Positions 36,294 through 44,752 are shown, counted from the stretch's first letter. The stretch: DNA of 64,000 nt from Chitinophagaceae bacterium PMP191F (GCA_001302245.1 LGYU01000029.1:1-64000); one strand, 5' to 3'. Numbers and translations: made by a program. The notes: generated from the letters alone by a model not told the origin.

Positions 36294-37136
36294 ATGAACT
36301 CTGTAATGCTTCGCCGGATGGCTTTACCGGTTATTGCCATCTTGTTACTGAATACAGCCAATGCACAAAAACACGCCGCATTTAAAGTACTGGCTTTTTA
36401 TACAGGGAAAAATGATCTTGCACATATCAGTTTTGTACATGAGGCCAACCGCTGGTTTGCCAATGCTGCCACGCAATATCATTTTACTTACGATTCAACC
36501 AACGACTGGAGTAAGCTGAACAGTACGGTGCTGGCACAATACCAGGTGATCTTGTTTTTAGATACACGCCCTGATGATTCTGTACAACGTGCAGCTTTTC
36601 AGCAATACATGGAACAGGGGGGTGCCTGGATGGGTTTCCATTTTGCAGCTTTTGCATTAACACCTTCTTCCTATCCGCAAAACTGGAACTGGTATCATAA
36701 TACCTTTTTGGGATCAGGGCAATATGGCAGTAATACCTGGAGACCTACTGCTGCATTTCTGCGGGTAGAAGACAAAAAGCATCCTGCTACCAGGCACTTA
36801 CCTGCCGTCTTCAAAGCATCACCCAATGAATGGTACCGATGGGAAAAAGATCTGCGCAACAATCCTGATATTGACATCCTGTTGTCTATTGATTCAACCA
36901 GTTTTCCATTGGGAACAGGCCCCAAACAATACGAGATCTGGCATAGCGGTTATTATCCTGTAGTATGGACGAATAAAAAATACAGGATGATATATGTAAA
37001 TATGGGGCATAATGATATGGACTACGAAAACAAAACCAATAAAGAGCTGTCGTTTACCTTCAACAATGATGAGCAGAATAAACTGATCATTAATAGCTTG
37101 TTGTGGCTTGGTACAAATAGCAAAAAGAGGCACTGA
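36294..37136 (+). CDS. ThuA-like (class I glutamine amidotransferase fold) protein, exported
   Basis: A 280-residue exported protein of the ThuA/trehalose-utilisation group. A signal peptide (NSVMLRRMALPVIAILLLN) ends near NANA. The fold is visible in KVLAFYTGKNDLAHISFVHE, YQVILFLDTRPDD, GGAWMGFHFAAFAL (where amidotransferases have their nucleophile elbow, here without Cys), and YEIWHSGYYPVVWTNKKY followed by MIYVNMGHND. ThuA proteins are linked to carbohydrate degradation in Bacteroidota but the reaction is unresolved. It probably shares a transcript with the upstream serine hydrolase. Confidence 0.88.
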   Translation: MNSVMLRRMALPVIAILLLNTANAQKHAAFKVLAFYTGKNDLAHISFVHEANRWFANAATQYHFTYDSTNDWSKLNSTVLAQYQVILFLDTRPDDSVQRAAFQQYMEQGGAWMGFHFAAFALTPSSYPQNWNWYHNTFLGSGQYGSNTWRPTAAFLRVEDKKHPATRHLPAVFKASPNEWYRWEKDLRNNPDIDILLSIDSTSFPLGTGPKQYEIWHSGYYPVVWTNKKYRMIYVNMGHNDMDYENKTNKELSFTFNNDEQNKLIINSLLWLGTNSKKRH

Positions 37137-37195
37137 TATTATTTTCAATAGCGCTGCTGCTGCCTGCATACAATGCGCCGGGCAGCAGCGGAATA

Positions 37196-37630
37196 TTACT
37201 CAGGCAATCCTTTTCCTGCATCAATAAATTTCTGCAAACTGATTGTAATAAATCTGGTCCATCCTTTTTCGCAATCCTTATAACATTCAATTTCCGGTAC
37301 CAATCCTGCATGTGTAAAGTTGATCTTTGTTGCATTCTTTTCGGACAATATTTCAAAAACAACTTCTGTATCCGTCCATTCTGTTTTATTTTTTAACCAG
37401 GGCAGATAACTGCCGGTTACATGCCACACAATTTTATTACCAGGAACAGCTTCAGTTATTTTGAAGTTAACCCAGGTATCTCCAAATTCTATTCTGAAGC
37501 TATCGTCAACCATTAATGCTTTGCCTGTAAAGCTCCTGGCCCACCAATCACCCACCCTGGCTATTTTATTATATGTCTCATGAGCAGAAGCATTCACCGT
37601 AATTGTCTGATGAAAGTCTTTATTTTTCAT
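37196..37630 (-). CDS. SRPBCC/AHSA1-family protein (third gene of that type in the ArsR operon)
   Basis: A 144-residue START-like helix-grip protein from ATG 37630 (the longer frame uses TTG at 37657 and overlaps the previous gene). Typical AHSA1 text: ITVNASAHETYNKIARVGDWW near the N-terminus, TWVNFKITEAVPGNKIVWHV, TEWTDTEVVFEI, and the C-terminal helix RFITISLQKFIDAGKG. It is about half-identical in layout to its upstream neighbour, so the two look like tandem duplicates. These domains bind hydrophobic ligands; no ligand can be named. Last gene of a four-gene operon. Confidence 0.9.
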   Translation of the reverse strand: MKNKDFHQTITVNASAHETYNKIARVGDWWARSFTGKALMVDDSFRIEFGDTWVNFKITEAVPGNKIVWHVTGSYLPWLKNKTEWTDTEVVFEILSEKNATKINFTHAGLVPEIECYKDCEKGWTRFITISLQKFIDAGKGLPE

Positions 37631-37640
37631 TTTGTTTCTT

Positions 37641-38129
37641 TTACTGTTTGTTATCAAGAAGTTGTTTTCTGATCTCTGCAGCTTTATCCATTTCCTCAGA
37701 GGGCATCCCGGTTGTGATGTAATGATACAGCCAGTCCCTTATAATCATGCTCCAGCCACGCTGGCACATGGCATAACACTCTTTTTCGGGAGTAAGCCCT
37801 TCATGTGTAAAATGCAGCAGGTTCTTATTGCCTTCAGTATTTATTTCAAAGATCATTTTGGTATTTGTCCATTCGGCTTTATTGTTTCTGATCCAGTTTA
37901 GGTTACTTTCAGTAACAAGCCATACCACTTTTTTACCAGGCGTTACTTCAATGAGCTTTTGTTTTGAATAATGCTGATTGGGATGATGAATAATAAATTC
38001 ATCATTTAACCGGGAACTATGTCCTGAATAATCCCTGCTCCACCATTCAGATACATGGTTAATTGCATTGAAGATTGTTGCCGGTGACTGAGAAACTTCT
38101 ATTGTAATGGAAAAATTGCTGTTACTCAT
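37641..38129 (-). CDS. SRPBCC/AHSA1-family protein (second of three)
   Basis: A 162-residue helix-grip protein: FSITIEVSQSPATIFNAINH, VSEWWSRDYSGHSSRLNDEF, KLIEVTPGKKVVWLVTESNL, AEWTNTKMIFEI and the C-terminal helix SMIIRDWLYHYITTGMPS. Its start codon overlaps the stop of the ArsR gene (ATGA), so translation is coupled. It closely parallels the 37196 protein and probably arose with it by duplication. The ligand is unknown. Confidence 0.9.
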   Translation of the reverse strand: MSNSNFSITIEVSQSPATIFNAINHVSEWWSRDYSGHSSRLNDEFIIHHPNQHYSKQKLIEVTPGKKVVWLVTESNLNWIRNNKAEWTNTKMIFEINTEGNKNLLHFTHEGLTPEKECYAMCQRGWSMIIRDWLYHYITTGMPSEEMDKAAEIRKQLLDNKQ

Positions 38130-38452
38130 TTCTCTTTGATTTTATTATTTAAAATAAATTCCAGCTTTTTAAGTTTGCCTGTCCAGAATTTATCGAAATA
38201 GCTGATGAAATCCTGCAATTCATTAAATCCGTCTTGTTTTAATGTACAATAGCGTTCCCGTCCTATATCTGTAATAGAAATGAATCCTGCGTTGTACATA
38301 ATTTTTATATGTTTGGAAACAGCAGGACGGCTCATATCGAAATTTTCTGCCAGTGCATTGATGGTCATGCTTTCTCTTGAAAGCAGTTGTAACATTTTTC
38401 TGCGACCGGGATCTGCAATTACCTGGAAGGCATCCAGCATTTTTATTGTCAT
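38126..38452 (-). CDS. ArsR-family winged-helix regulator
   Basis: A 108-residue regulator: LDAFQVIADPGRRKMLQLLS, then the recognition region TINALAENFDMSRPAVSKHIKIM (quoted in parts; residues ~31-52), and the wing GRERYCTLKQ. No metal-binding Cys motif (ELCVC-type) is present, as in the SdpR/YceB-like ArsR members that are co-transcribed with AHSA1 proteins. It overlaps both neighbours by 4 bp (ATGA at 38126 and 38449), and the operon is headed by a double palindrome at 38880-38927 that is very probably its own operator. Confidence 0.93.
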   Translation of the reverse strand: MTIKMLDAFQVIADPGRRKMLQLLSRESMTINALAENFDMSRPAVSKHIKIMYNAGFISITDIGRERYCTLKQDGFNELQDFISYFDKFWTGKLKKLEFILNNKIKEK

Positions 38453-38877
38453 GGTTTAATAGTGTTTATCTGGTCTTCAAAACGTTTCAAACAAGCGTTC
38501 CAGCCATTGGTATGATTAAGTATGTCTTCCAGCTCCTCAAACCCATTGTGCTGTAAGGTCAATTCAGTTCCATTCTCTTTCGGTGAAAGCGTCCACACTA
38601 CAATTGAATTGAATTGCCTGCTTTTGTTCTGTGTACTGCCATTCCAGGAATAGGATAGTCTGGTAAATGGTTCCGCTTCCAGTATTTCGCAATGAACAAT
38701 TCCGTCGTATTTACTGTCGCTCTTGGGTGTGAAAGTGAAATTGAATTTATGTCCTACAATTGGCTTCAGGTCTGATTTCATAAGCCATTGTTCGATAAGT
38801 TCAGGTTTTGTCAGGTACTCCCAGACTTCCTGCGGTGATTGCCTGAAGAACCAGGTCTGTTTAATTTCTTTTTGCAT
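38449..38877 (-). CDS. SRPBCC/AHSA1-family protein (first gene of the operon)
   Basis: A 142-residue Aha1-like START-fold protein: IKQTWFFRQSPQEVWEYLTK, PELIEQWLMKSDLKPIVGHK, then GIVHCEILEAEPFTRLSYSW and the C-terminal helix NGWNACLKRFEDQINTI. It belongs to a different AHSA1 subgroup from the two downstream copies. The start ATG is only 3 bp from the operator arm at 38880, so there is no separate ribosome-binding site and translation must start very near the mRNA 5' end or within the palindromic leader. Its stop overlaps the ArsR start. Confidence 0.9.
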   Translation of the reverse strand: MQKEIKQTWFFRQSPQEVWEYLTKPELIEQWLMKSDLKPIVGHKFNFTFTPKSDSKYDGIVHCEILEAEPFTRLSYSWNGSTQNKSRQFNSIVVWTLSPKENGTELTLQHNGFEELEDILNHTNGWNACLKRFEDQINTIKP

Positions 38878-38879
38878 AA

Positions 38880-38927
38880 TAAGTAACTTAAAAGTTACCT
38901 AAATATATGTAACTTTTAAGTTACTTA
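38880..38927. promoter_or_regulatory. Double-palindrome operator of the ArsR/SRPBCC operon
   Basis: Two 19-bp arms (38880-38898 and 38909-38927) are perfect inverted copies. Each arm is itself a palindrome: GTAACTT-AA-AAGTTAC and GTAACTT-TT-AAGTTAC, so four GTAACTT half-sites are present. The 10-bp spacer holds, on the minus strand, TATATTTAG, one base from the TAnnTTTG promoter box. Two dimers of an ArsR-type repressor would therefore flank and cover the promoter. Confidence 0.8.
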
Positions 38928-39062
38928 AAAAGAAATTATTGAAGTGAATGGTAACGTATTGAGCAGGCGGTTTACTACTGCCATTTCATCCGGGAACATG
39001 AATACATTGTCAGAAATTAAACTGTAGCAGGTTTTGTTAAAAAAACTGAAAGGAACGGTAAT

Positions 39063-39227
39063 TTATTTGCAGCAGCTTTTTTTAGGTAGGAATACCTTTT
39101 TGAAAATCTTCCATATCCGTTGCCACATATTCGTATATTTGATTGATATAGTGTAAGATACAGGATATCTTGCATCAAACAGCTTGCTAATTACCAGCTC
39201 CCTGTTGCTGCCGGGATATTCCTGCAT
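39063..39227 (-). CDS. Candidate small basic protein (54 residues)
   Basis: From ATG 39227 the product starts MQEYPGSNRELV and ends in a basic, Cys-containing tail (RIWKIFKKVFLPKKSCCK). It is divergent from the dehydrogenase gene at 39254. On the minus strand TATTTTTG (39240-39247), an exact TAnnTTTG box, precedes the ATG by 12 nt, which supports a transcript. No domain is recognised; a chance frame cannot be excluded. Confidence 0.4.
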   Translation of the reverse strand: MQEYPGSNRELVISKLFDARYPVSYTISIKYTNMWQRIWKIFKKVFLPKKSCCK

Positions 39228-39253
39228 ATTGTAATCTATGCAAAAATACAATT

Positions 39254-40456
39254 ATGATCAGGATCGGGTTGATTAAAGAAGGAAAAACTCCTGCCGATAA
39301 CCGTGTTGCCTTAACACCGGCTCAATGCAAATGGATCCATAAGAATATCCCGGAAGTTTCCGTTGTGGTACAAACCTCTGCCACCCGTTGTTTTACCGAT
39401 CGGGAATACGGGTCTGCCGGTGTTCCTGTGCGTGAAGATCTGTCGGACTGTGATATTCTGCTGGGCATTAAAGAAGTACCGGTAAATCAGTTGATCCCCC
39501 AAAAAACTTATCTTTTCTTTTCACATACCAAAAAAAAACAACCTTACAATCAAAAGTTGTTCAGGGCTATTATTGAAAAGGGCATTACCCTGGTAGATTA
39601 TGAATGCCTGGAACATGAAGACGGACAACGTATCCTGGGATTTGGTTTTTTTGCCGGTGTTGTTGGTGCTCACAATGGTATGATGGCTTACGGCAAGCGT
39701 ACAGGTGCATATGACCTGGTGCGTGTATACCAGCAGAAAAGTTTCCGGGAGCTGATCCATACTTATTTCGGACTGCGTATACCGCCTATTAAGATCGCGG
39801 TAACCGGTAGTGGCAGGGTAGCCCATGGTATACTGGAAGTAATGAACCTGATGGGTATTCACGAAACCGAACCCGAAGAATACCTGAAAAAACAATTTTC
39901 CTATCCTGTATATACACAACTGAAAGGTGCTGATCTGTATAGACATAAGTCGAGCGGACAATACAGCCGTGAGCATTTTCACGAACAGCCGGAAGAGTAC
40001 GATTGCCGTTTTATGCCTTATGCAAAAGAAACAGATGTGCTGATGAATGGCATTTACTGGGAAGCAGCCATTCCACGGTTGTTTGAAAAAGAAGCGATCA
40101 CCGATCCTGCTTTCCGGATACAGGTCATAGCAGATATTACCGATGATGAAAATGGATCTGTGCCTATCAACCTGGGCGATCAGACCATTGAAGATCCTGT
40201 ATATGGGGTAGACCGGAAAACATTTACCAAAACACCTGCTATACAACCCGGCAGTATTGATGTAATGGCTGTAGGCAACCTGCCGAATGAACTGCCCCGG
40301 GATGCCAGCCGGTATTTTGGAGAACAGTTGATCAAGTATGTATTGGAAGATTTAGTAAAGAACAATGGCTCCGCTGTACTGGAAAGAGCTACCATGGTAA
40401 AGAACGGCCTGCTCACCCGGCACTACAGCTACCTGAAAGAATATGCCGGTGTATAA
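39254..40456 (+). CDS. Saccharopine dehydrogenase/alanine dehydrogenase-like NAD(P) enzyme
   Basis: A 400-residue member of the AlaDH/PNT superfamily. N-terminal domain: MIRIGLIKEGKTPADNRVAL, then CDILLGIKEVPVNQLIP and the LYS1-type block FFSHTKKKQPYN and GITLVDYECLEHEDG. Rossmann domain: KIAVTGSGRVAHGILEVMNL (GxGxxxxG). C-terminal: VIADITDDENGSVPIN and DVMAVGNLPNELPRDAS. The SHTKK and DYE blocks favour the lysine-forming saccharopine dehydrogenase group over alanine dehydrogenase, but no other lysine genes are nearby and the true substrate is open. Translation starts at ATG 39254 with a short AT-rich leader. Confidence 0.85.
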   Translation: MIRIGLIKEGKTPADNRVALTPAQCKWIHKNIPEVSVVVQTSATRCFTDREYGSAGVPVREDLSDCDILLGIKEVPVNQLIPQKTYLFFSHTKKKQPYNQKLFRAIIEKGITLVDYECLEHEDGQRILGFGFFAGVVGAHNGMMAYGKRTGAYDLVRVYQQKSFRELIHTYFGLRIPPIKIAVTGSGRVAHGILEVMNLMGIHETEPEEYLKKQFSYPVYTQLKGADLYRHKSSGQYSREHFHEQPEEYDCRFMPYAKETDVLMNGIYWEAAIPRLFEKEAITDPAFRIQVIADITDDENGSVPINLGDQTIEDPVYGVDRKTFTKTPAIQPGSIDVMAVGNLPNELPRDASRYFGEQLIKYVLEDLVKNNGSAVLERATMVKNGLLTRHYSYLKEYAGV

Positions 40457-40458
40457 AA

Positions 40459-40490
40459 ACAACAGTTCAGATATGGAATACAACAGTTCA
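40459..40490 (+). promoter_or_regulatory. Direct repeat with 21-bp period upstream of an AraC-type gene
   Basis: ACAACAGTTCA occurs at 40459-40469 and again at 40480-40490, start to start exactly 21 bp (two helical turns), ending 59 bp before the AraC-type gene. AraC-family dimers bind direct half-sites with this spacing, so it is a candidate autoregulatory site. Confidence 0.5.
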
Positions 40491-40548
40491 ACTGCCGAAT
40501 AAACGTTGCCGGATGATTGAAAATTAGCTTTGTATAAAAGCTGTTTTC

Positions 40549-41412
40549 ATGAATGTGCAGTTGTTTCAACCAGGTGAGTTACTGAGTCCGTACATTGAAA
40601 ATTATATGCTGGTAGATATTGACTGGAGAAACATGTCTTCTCCGGCCACGGTATGGCGACTGATCCCTTTCGGACAGATCTCCATGCTTTTTTTGTATGG
40701 CGACGCGCACGGTTATAATGTAACTGGCGCTGCAGCACCGATGGAAAATACTTCCAACGCATTTATGGTAGGCCAGCTTACCAGACCATTGTGGCTGAAA
40801 TTTTCAGGACGTACACAATTGATAAAGATCCAGTTTAAACCTGCCGGCATCCGCCGGTTACTTCCTTTCAACATGAATGAATGCACCGATGTTCCCTGCA
40901 TTGACCTGGAAACCATCTGGGGAGCGGCAGTGCGTGCATTACCTGAACAATTACACAGCGCTAAAGAAAATAAACAACGTGTACTGTTACTGGAACATTT
41001 CCTGGAAAAAAGGTTACTGCCTGCACACGAACAGGCTGCTTATATTGAATATACCATCAGAAAACTTGAATCGGGCAGGGGCAATATCAATATTACAGGT
41101 CTTGAAACCAAACTGGGCATTACAGGTCGCCACCTGGAACGTTTGTTTAAAGCACGTGTTGGATTAACACCCAAAGAAATCGGTAAAATGATCCGGTTAA
41201 ATTATGCTTTCACTTGTCTTGAAAAAAATCCCGGAATGTCTTTAACCTCCTTGTCACACGAATCGGGATATTATGACCAGGCACATTTTTCAAGAGATTT
41301 TAAAAAGATAGCAGGTATCAGTCCTTCCAGGCTATTCGCTGCCAATTCCTCCGAATTGTTTGTTACACATGGTAAATGTTTTATGAAAAACACTTTTCTG
41401 CAAAGCGCTTAA
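40549..41412 (+). CDS. AraC-family transcriptional regulator
   Basis: A 287-residue regulator. The N-terminal ~150 residues form a cupin-like sensor of the kind seen in Bacteroidota (LLSPYIENYMLVDI, LIPFGQISMLFLYGD, IKIQFKPAGIRRLLPF). The C-terminal ~100 residues carry the two AraC helix-turn-helix motifs: INITGLETKLGITGRHLERL and a second one ending SHESGYYDQAHFSRDFKKIA, followed by GISPSRLF. A 21-bp-period direct repeat lies upstream. The cupin gene 99 bp downstream may be its target (inference from proximity). Confidence 0.9.
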   Translation: MNVQLFQPGELLSPYIENYMLVDIDWRNMSSPATVWRLIPFGQISMLFLYGDAHGYNVTGAAAPMENTSNAFMVGQLTRPLWLKFSGRTQLIKIQFKPAGIRRLLPFNMNECTDVPCIDLETIWGAAVRALPEQLHSAKENKQRVLLLEHFLEKRLLPAHEQAAYIEYTIRKLESGRGNINITGLETKLGITGRHLERLFKARVGLTPKEIGKMIRLNYAFTCLEKNPGMSLTSLSHESGYYDQAHFSRDFKKIAGISPSRLFAANSSELFVTHGKCFMKNTFLQSA

Positions 41413-41511
41413 TAACAGTGTTGCGTTGGTGTTAATCCCCATGAGGCAGGTCGGTTTTGTACAAGTTTAAGGCAGATCTATGCTGCAATTTTGCATAATC
41501 AATTATAGCAT

Positions 41512-41982
41512 ATGATTATGACAAACAACAAACCTGTAACTGCCGGTTATCGCAATTACCAGGGAGGTTACTTTAAAGTGCTGATCGATCACCAACAGAC
41601 AAATGGCGGAATGGCATTACTGGAAATGGTATTGCCCAAAGGTGCAGAACCTCCGCCACACATACATGTAAATGAAGATGAAAGCTTTTACCTGCAGGAA
41701 GGGGCCATTCAATTTACCATAGGAGAAAAGACAACAGTCGCAAACCCGGGTGACGCAGTATTTGCTCCCAGGGCAATTGCACACCATTTTAAGATACAAA
41801 GCGAATATGCACGATTCCTGAACCTGATAACACCGGGACAACTGATGGATTACTTCATTGAGTTCAGTGAACCGGCAACGGGTGCGCTGACCATCACACC
41901 TCCGCAAGGCCCGCCTCCGGCAGACCTTATTCAAAAAATGATCAGTCGCATTACCGGTGAATATGGTGTGATCTTTATATAA
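41512..41982 (+). CDS. Cupin-domain protein
   Basis: A 156-residue single-cupin protein. Cupin motif 1 is PPPHIHVNEDESFYLQEG with the metal ligands His, His and Glu; motif 2 is PGDAVFAPRAIAHHFKI with the last His. The layout resembles quercetin-2,3-dioxygenase-like cupins, but the activity is not predictable. Start at ATG 41512 or the ATG two codons later (41518). It lies between an AraC regulator and a YceI lipoprotein. Confidence 0.88.
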   Translation: MIMTNNKPVTAGYRNYQGGYFKVLIDHQQTNGGMALLEMVLPKGAEPPPHIHVNEDESFYLQEGAIQFTIGEKTTVANPGDAVFAPRAIAHHFKIQSEYARFLNLITPGQLMDYFIEFSEPATGALTITPPQGPPPADLIQKMISRITGEYGVIFI

Positions 41983-42064
41983 GCATCTATAATACAAACT
42001 AATTATTTCAACACGCTCACAGCATCATGGCTGTGTTATATCATCAGCAAAATTATACAGTATC

Positions 42065-42664
42065 ATGAAGAGGATCGCAACTGCTGTTGCAATTGTGGCT
42101 GCATTGGCAGCATGTAAAAAAGACAGTAATAACCACGTTGAATACAAAGTGAACAGGGCCGCTTCCAGGGCAAAATGGAAAGGTGCAGCACCGGATCATT
42201 ATCATACAGGTTCTTTTGATGTGACCGGTAGTTTTAAAGCCGGTACAAACGGACAGATCATAGAAGGCGATTTCGTGATACCGATTGCGTCTATTCAGAA
42301 TTTTGATCTGCTCAGTCCCGAAAGAGAAAAATTGCTGAACCATTTACAATCAGACGAGTTTTTAAATGTGCTCCTGCACCCGGAAGCCCGTTTCCATATC
42401 AGTAAAGCGATGCCTTATTCCGGTGCAGGTGTTGCCGGCGCCAACTTTATGATAACCGGTCTGTTCAGCCTGATAGGGCAGACACACGAATTGTCTTTTC
42501 CTGCAAGGATCAGCACCAGTGCAGATAGTCTGCATGCCAATGCCGTTTTTTCATTCAACAGGTTGAAATGGGGCATGACCAGCTATAGTGATCCGCAGGG
42601 AGGGCTGTATATACTGCCCGATATTGAAATGAAACTGAGTATCAGCGCTGCTCTGCAGAAATAG
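42065..42664 (+). CDS. YceI-family lipoprotein
   Basis: A 199-residue lipoprotein: a short signal peptide with lipobox LAAC (Cys17), then a lipocalin-like YceI beta-barrel (VNRAASRAKWKGAAPDHYHT, GSFDVTGSFKAG, FDLLSPEREKLLNHL, RLKWGMTSYSDPQGGLYI). YceI proteins bind polyisoprenoids or amphiphilic ligands in the periplasm. A second, non-lipidated YceI protein is encoded at 50167. It ends at a bidirectional terminator shared with the S41 protease gene. Confidence 0.9.
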   Translation: MKRIATAVAIVAALAACKKDSNNHVEYKVNRAASRAKWKGAAPDHYHTGSFDVTGSFKAGTNGQIIEGDFVIPIASIQNFDLLSPEREKLLNHLQSDEFLNVLLHPEARFHISKAMPYSGAGVAGANFMITGLFSLIGQTHELSFPARISTSADSLHANAVFSFNRLKWGMTSYSDPQGGLYILPDIEMKLSISAALQK

Positions 42665-42686
42665 TAACTTCCGCCGTTGCTATTAA

Positions 42687-42723
42687 AAAAGGCATTCTTC
42701 CTGTAGAGGAAAGAATGCCTTTT
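42687..42723. terminator. Bidirectional terminator between YceI and S41 genes
   Basis: AAAAGGCATTCTT and AAGAATGCCTTTT form a perfect 13-bp stem with an 11-nt loop, with A-run and T-run flanks usable by both convergent genes. Confidence 0.85.
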
Positions 42724-42744
42724 GCTTAAATATAGCAAAGTGTT

Positions 42745-44133
42745 TTATTTCGTTTTTGTTTTCAGGTATTCCAGTGCTTTGTCCAGCACAGGATCTTTTT
42801 TCTGCAGATAATCATTCAATGTAGACCTTACTTCAATATCAGGTTTTACTCCATAACCTACAAATTCACGTCCGTCGGGATAGGTATCTCTTTTGGTACA
42901 GATCCTTGCAGAACCGCCACCGGGCATGTCAAACATATATGGCTGCCCTGTACTGCCAAAAGAATTCACACCCATTTTGGTCATGTGTGGCTGGTTATCC
43001 GCATAGATCAGGAAATCTTCTGCCGCCGATGCTGTACCGTGACCAATCAGAATAACAGTAGGTATTACAATCCTTTTGGTACCTGCCGGCAGTCGTACCG
43101 CCATCGGTGAATAATCAAAATGATGATAGAACTTATCCTGGTAGGTCAGCAGTGCCTGTTTTGCCCATGAACTGTTAGCAGTATCGCCGGGTGATGTGAA
43201 TTTGCCCCATGCTTTGAAAGATGGAATATGCAAACGACTGGTATTGCGTGAACCATACAGCAAACTATCGTTGGTAAGGTATTGCAGAATAAAGCTGCCG
43301 ATGCTGGTGCTGCCACCGCCATTATTCCGCAGGTCAATCACCAGCGACTTAGCCTTGTACAACTGCGGTAATTGTTCCAGGAACAGCGTATCGATTTTCC
43401 TGTCGCCAAAACTATTCAGCGCCATATAGGCTGTCTGGTTATTATTGTACCATTTGAATTCCAGCAACTGCTGTCCTGCCGGAAATGCAGGAAATACATC
43501 CAGTTCTTCAGAACGTTTGTGCGTCAGTGTCAGTGACACGATCTCGCCCTTCGGCTTTTTGATCTTTACCTGGTAGGTTTCACCTTCCAGTCCCTGCAAC
43601 AGCCTGTTGATACATTCATCCTGCAATACATAATCGGTAGAAGAGGAAATATAAGGTGCTACATTTTCACTGATATGGGTAGCAATAGGTTTGCCATTTA
43701 CTTCAATAACTTCGCTGCCGGGTGGTATTTCGTCTTTTTTTGACAGGTTTACCCTAACGATGATGGCTTTATTATCAATATTTTCTATAAAAAAGCGGTA
43801 ATCACCAAACATGGTATTCATCTGCTCAACTCCTCCCGGGAAATAGATGTTGGTATGGCCATCTTTCAACAAAGCACAGAATTTCTGCAATTCCCGGTAA
43901 TAGGCATAGTCGTTGGGCGTTTTCTGTACTGTTTCAATCATTGCGCGGTAAGTACTGTCCCACATAGCGCGGTTCACTTTATCCAGGTAAATGAAATTGT
44001 AATTGACTTCCATCCAGAATTTTGATAAACCATATACTTTATCAGCCGGTGAAATGGTATTTCGTTGAACCGTTTGCGCATATAGGGTAACGGATACCGA
44101 AAATAACAGCAATAAAAAGATCGTTTTTCTCAT
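42745..44133 (-). CDS. S41-family C-terminal processing peptidase, exported
   Basis: A 462-residue exported serine protease. A signal peptide ends near TLYAQ. The N-terminal helical domain (~25-110), a PDZ-like segment (PPGSEVIEVNGKPIATHI) and the catalytic domain are visible: SLVIDLRNNGGGSTSIGSF, then VILIGHGTASAAEDF with the nucleophilic Ser, and the MGVNSFGSTGQP strand. The C-terminal YGVKPDIEV is typical. Bacteroidota carry many such proteases of unknown targets. It is transcribed alone and converges on the YceI gene. Confidence 0.92.
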   Translation of the reverse strand: MRKTIFLLLLFSVSVTLYAQTVQRNTISPADKVYGLSKFWMEVNYNFIYLDKVNRAMWDSTYRAMIETVQKTPNDYAYYRELQKFCALLKDGHTNIYFPGGVEQMNTMFGDYRFFIENIDNKAIIVRVNLSKKDEIPPGSEVIEVNGKPIATHISENVAPYISSSTDYVLQDECINRLLQGLEGETYQVKIKKPKGEIVSLTLTHKRSEELDVFPAFPAGQQLLEFKWYNNNQTAYMALNSFGDRKIDTLFLEQLPQLYKAKSLVIDLRNNGGGSTSIGSFILQYLTNDSLLYGSRNTSRLHIPSFKAWGKFTSPGDTANSSWAKQALLTYQDKFYHHFDYSPMAVRLPAGTKRIVIPTVILIGHGTASAAEDFLIYADNQPHMTKMGVNSFGSTGQPYMFDMPGGGSARICTKRDTYPDGREFVGYGVKPDIEVRSTLNDYLQKKDPVLDKALEYLKTKTK

Positions 44134-44700
44134 TATTGGAGGGTTAATGTTTATAATGTAAATGTAATATTTACTGTGTTTGGCGTTTACCCGGGTTTAG
44201 TCCGCAATACAGCCGGCTATCCATAAGTACGCGGACTTATTCAAAATGTTACAACAAAAGGTGCAATATCTGTTCACCACCCGTAAGTGTCCATGCGTAA
44301 AACGTTTTTTTACTACCGGAATGCACGGGCATAGATTTGTCTAAAATTAATGCTATGGCAATCTCATCCCGCCAGGCATATCATATCGGTGCCATCCGGG
44401 CAATGTACTGCACGCAGGAAAATATAAAATACCCGTCTGCAAATACCAGAAAGAGCAAGTGCTGGAAAAGATTGTGAACAACAGGATGTTGAAGAAGTGA
44501 ATTTGAAAATTTGAGAATGGGCTGATTTGAAAATAGAGATGTAATGATGGTTAGATGACCTGATGGTTGGGGCTTCCTTTGTGTTCTCGGCCGAAGCCCA
44601 CAGCTCGTAGCTTCTTCCCGGCTTTCGGACTTGTATTGCCTAAATGCTTCCCCCAACACCTGATTCCCAATCCCATATTAAAATTACCCCTCATGTGTGC
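44134..44700. other. Intergenic region with low-complexity and hairpin sequence
   Basis: No gene is supported here. ATTTGAAAAT-type repeats occur around 44501-44535 (TTTGAAAAT twice). GGGCTTC (44570-44576) and GAAGCCC (44593-44599) form a 7-bp stem. CTTTCGGACTT (44622-44632) also occurs at 33116-33126 in another noncoding stretch, suggesting a dispersed short repeat. A weak minus-strand frame at 44381-44659 looks like chance. Confidence 0.5.
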
Positions 44701-44721
44701 TGAAATCAGCTATTCAAATTC

Positions 44722-44752
44722 TTGTTTATCTGCTTCGCAACCAATAATTTTG
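44722..44752 (+). promoter_or_regulatory. Consensus Bacteroidota promoter for pdhB
   Basis: TTG (44722-44724), 20-bp spacer, TAATTTTG (44745-44752). It gives a leader of about 55 nt before ATG 44813. Confidence 0.75.

Noticed and set aside
44381-44659. Minus-strand 92-codon frame in the pdhB upstream region
   Set aside because: It runs through low-complexity repeats and a hairpin, has no protein-like pattern and no promoter of its own.
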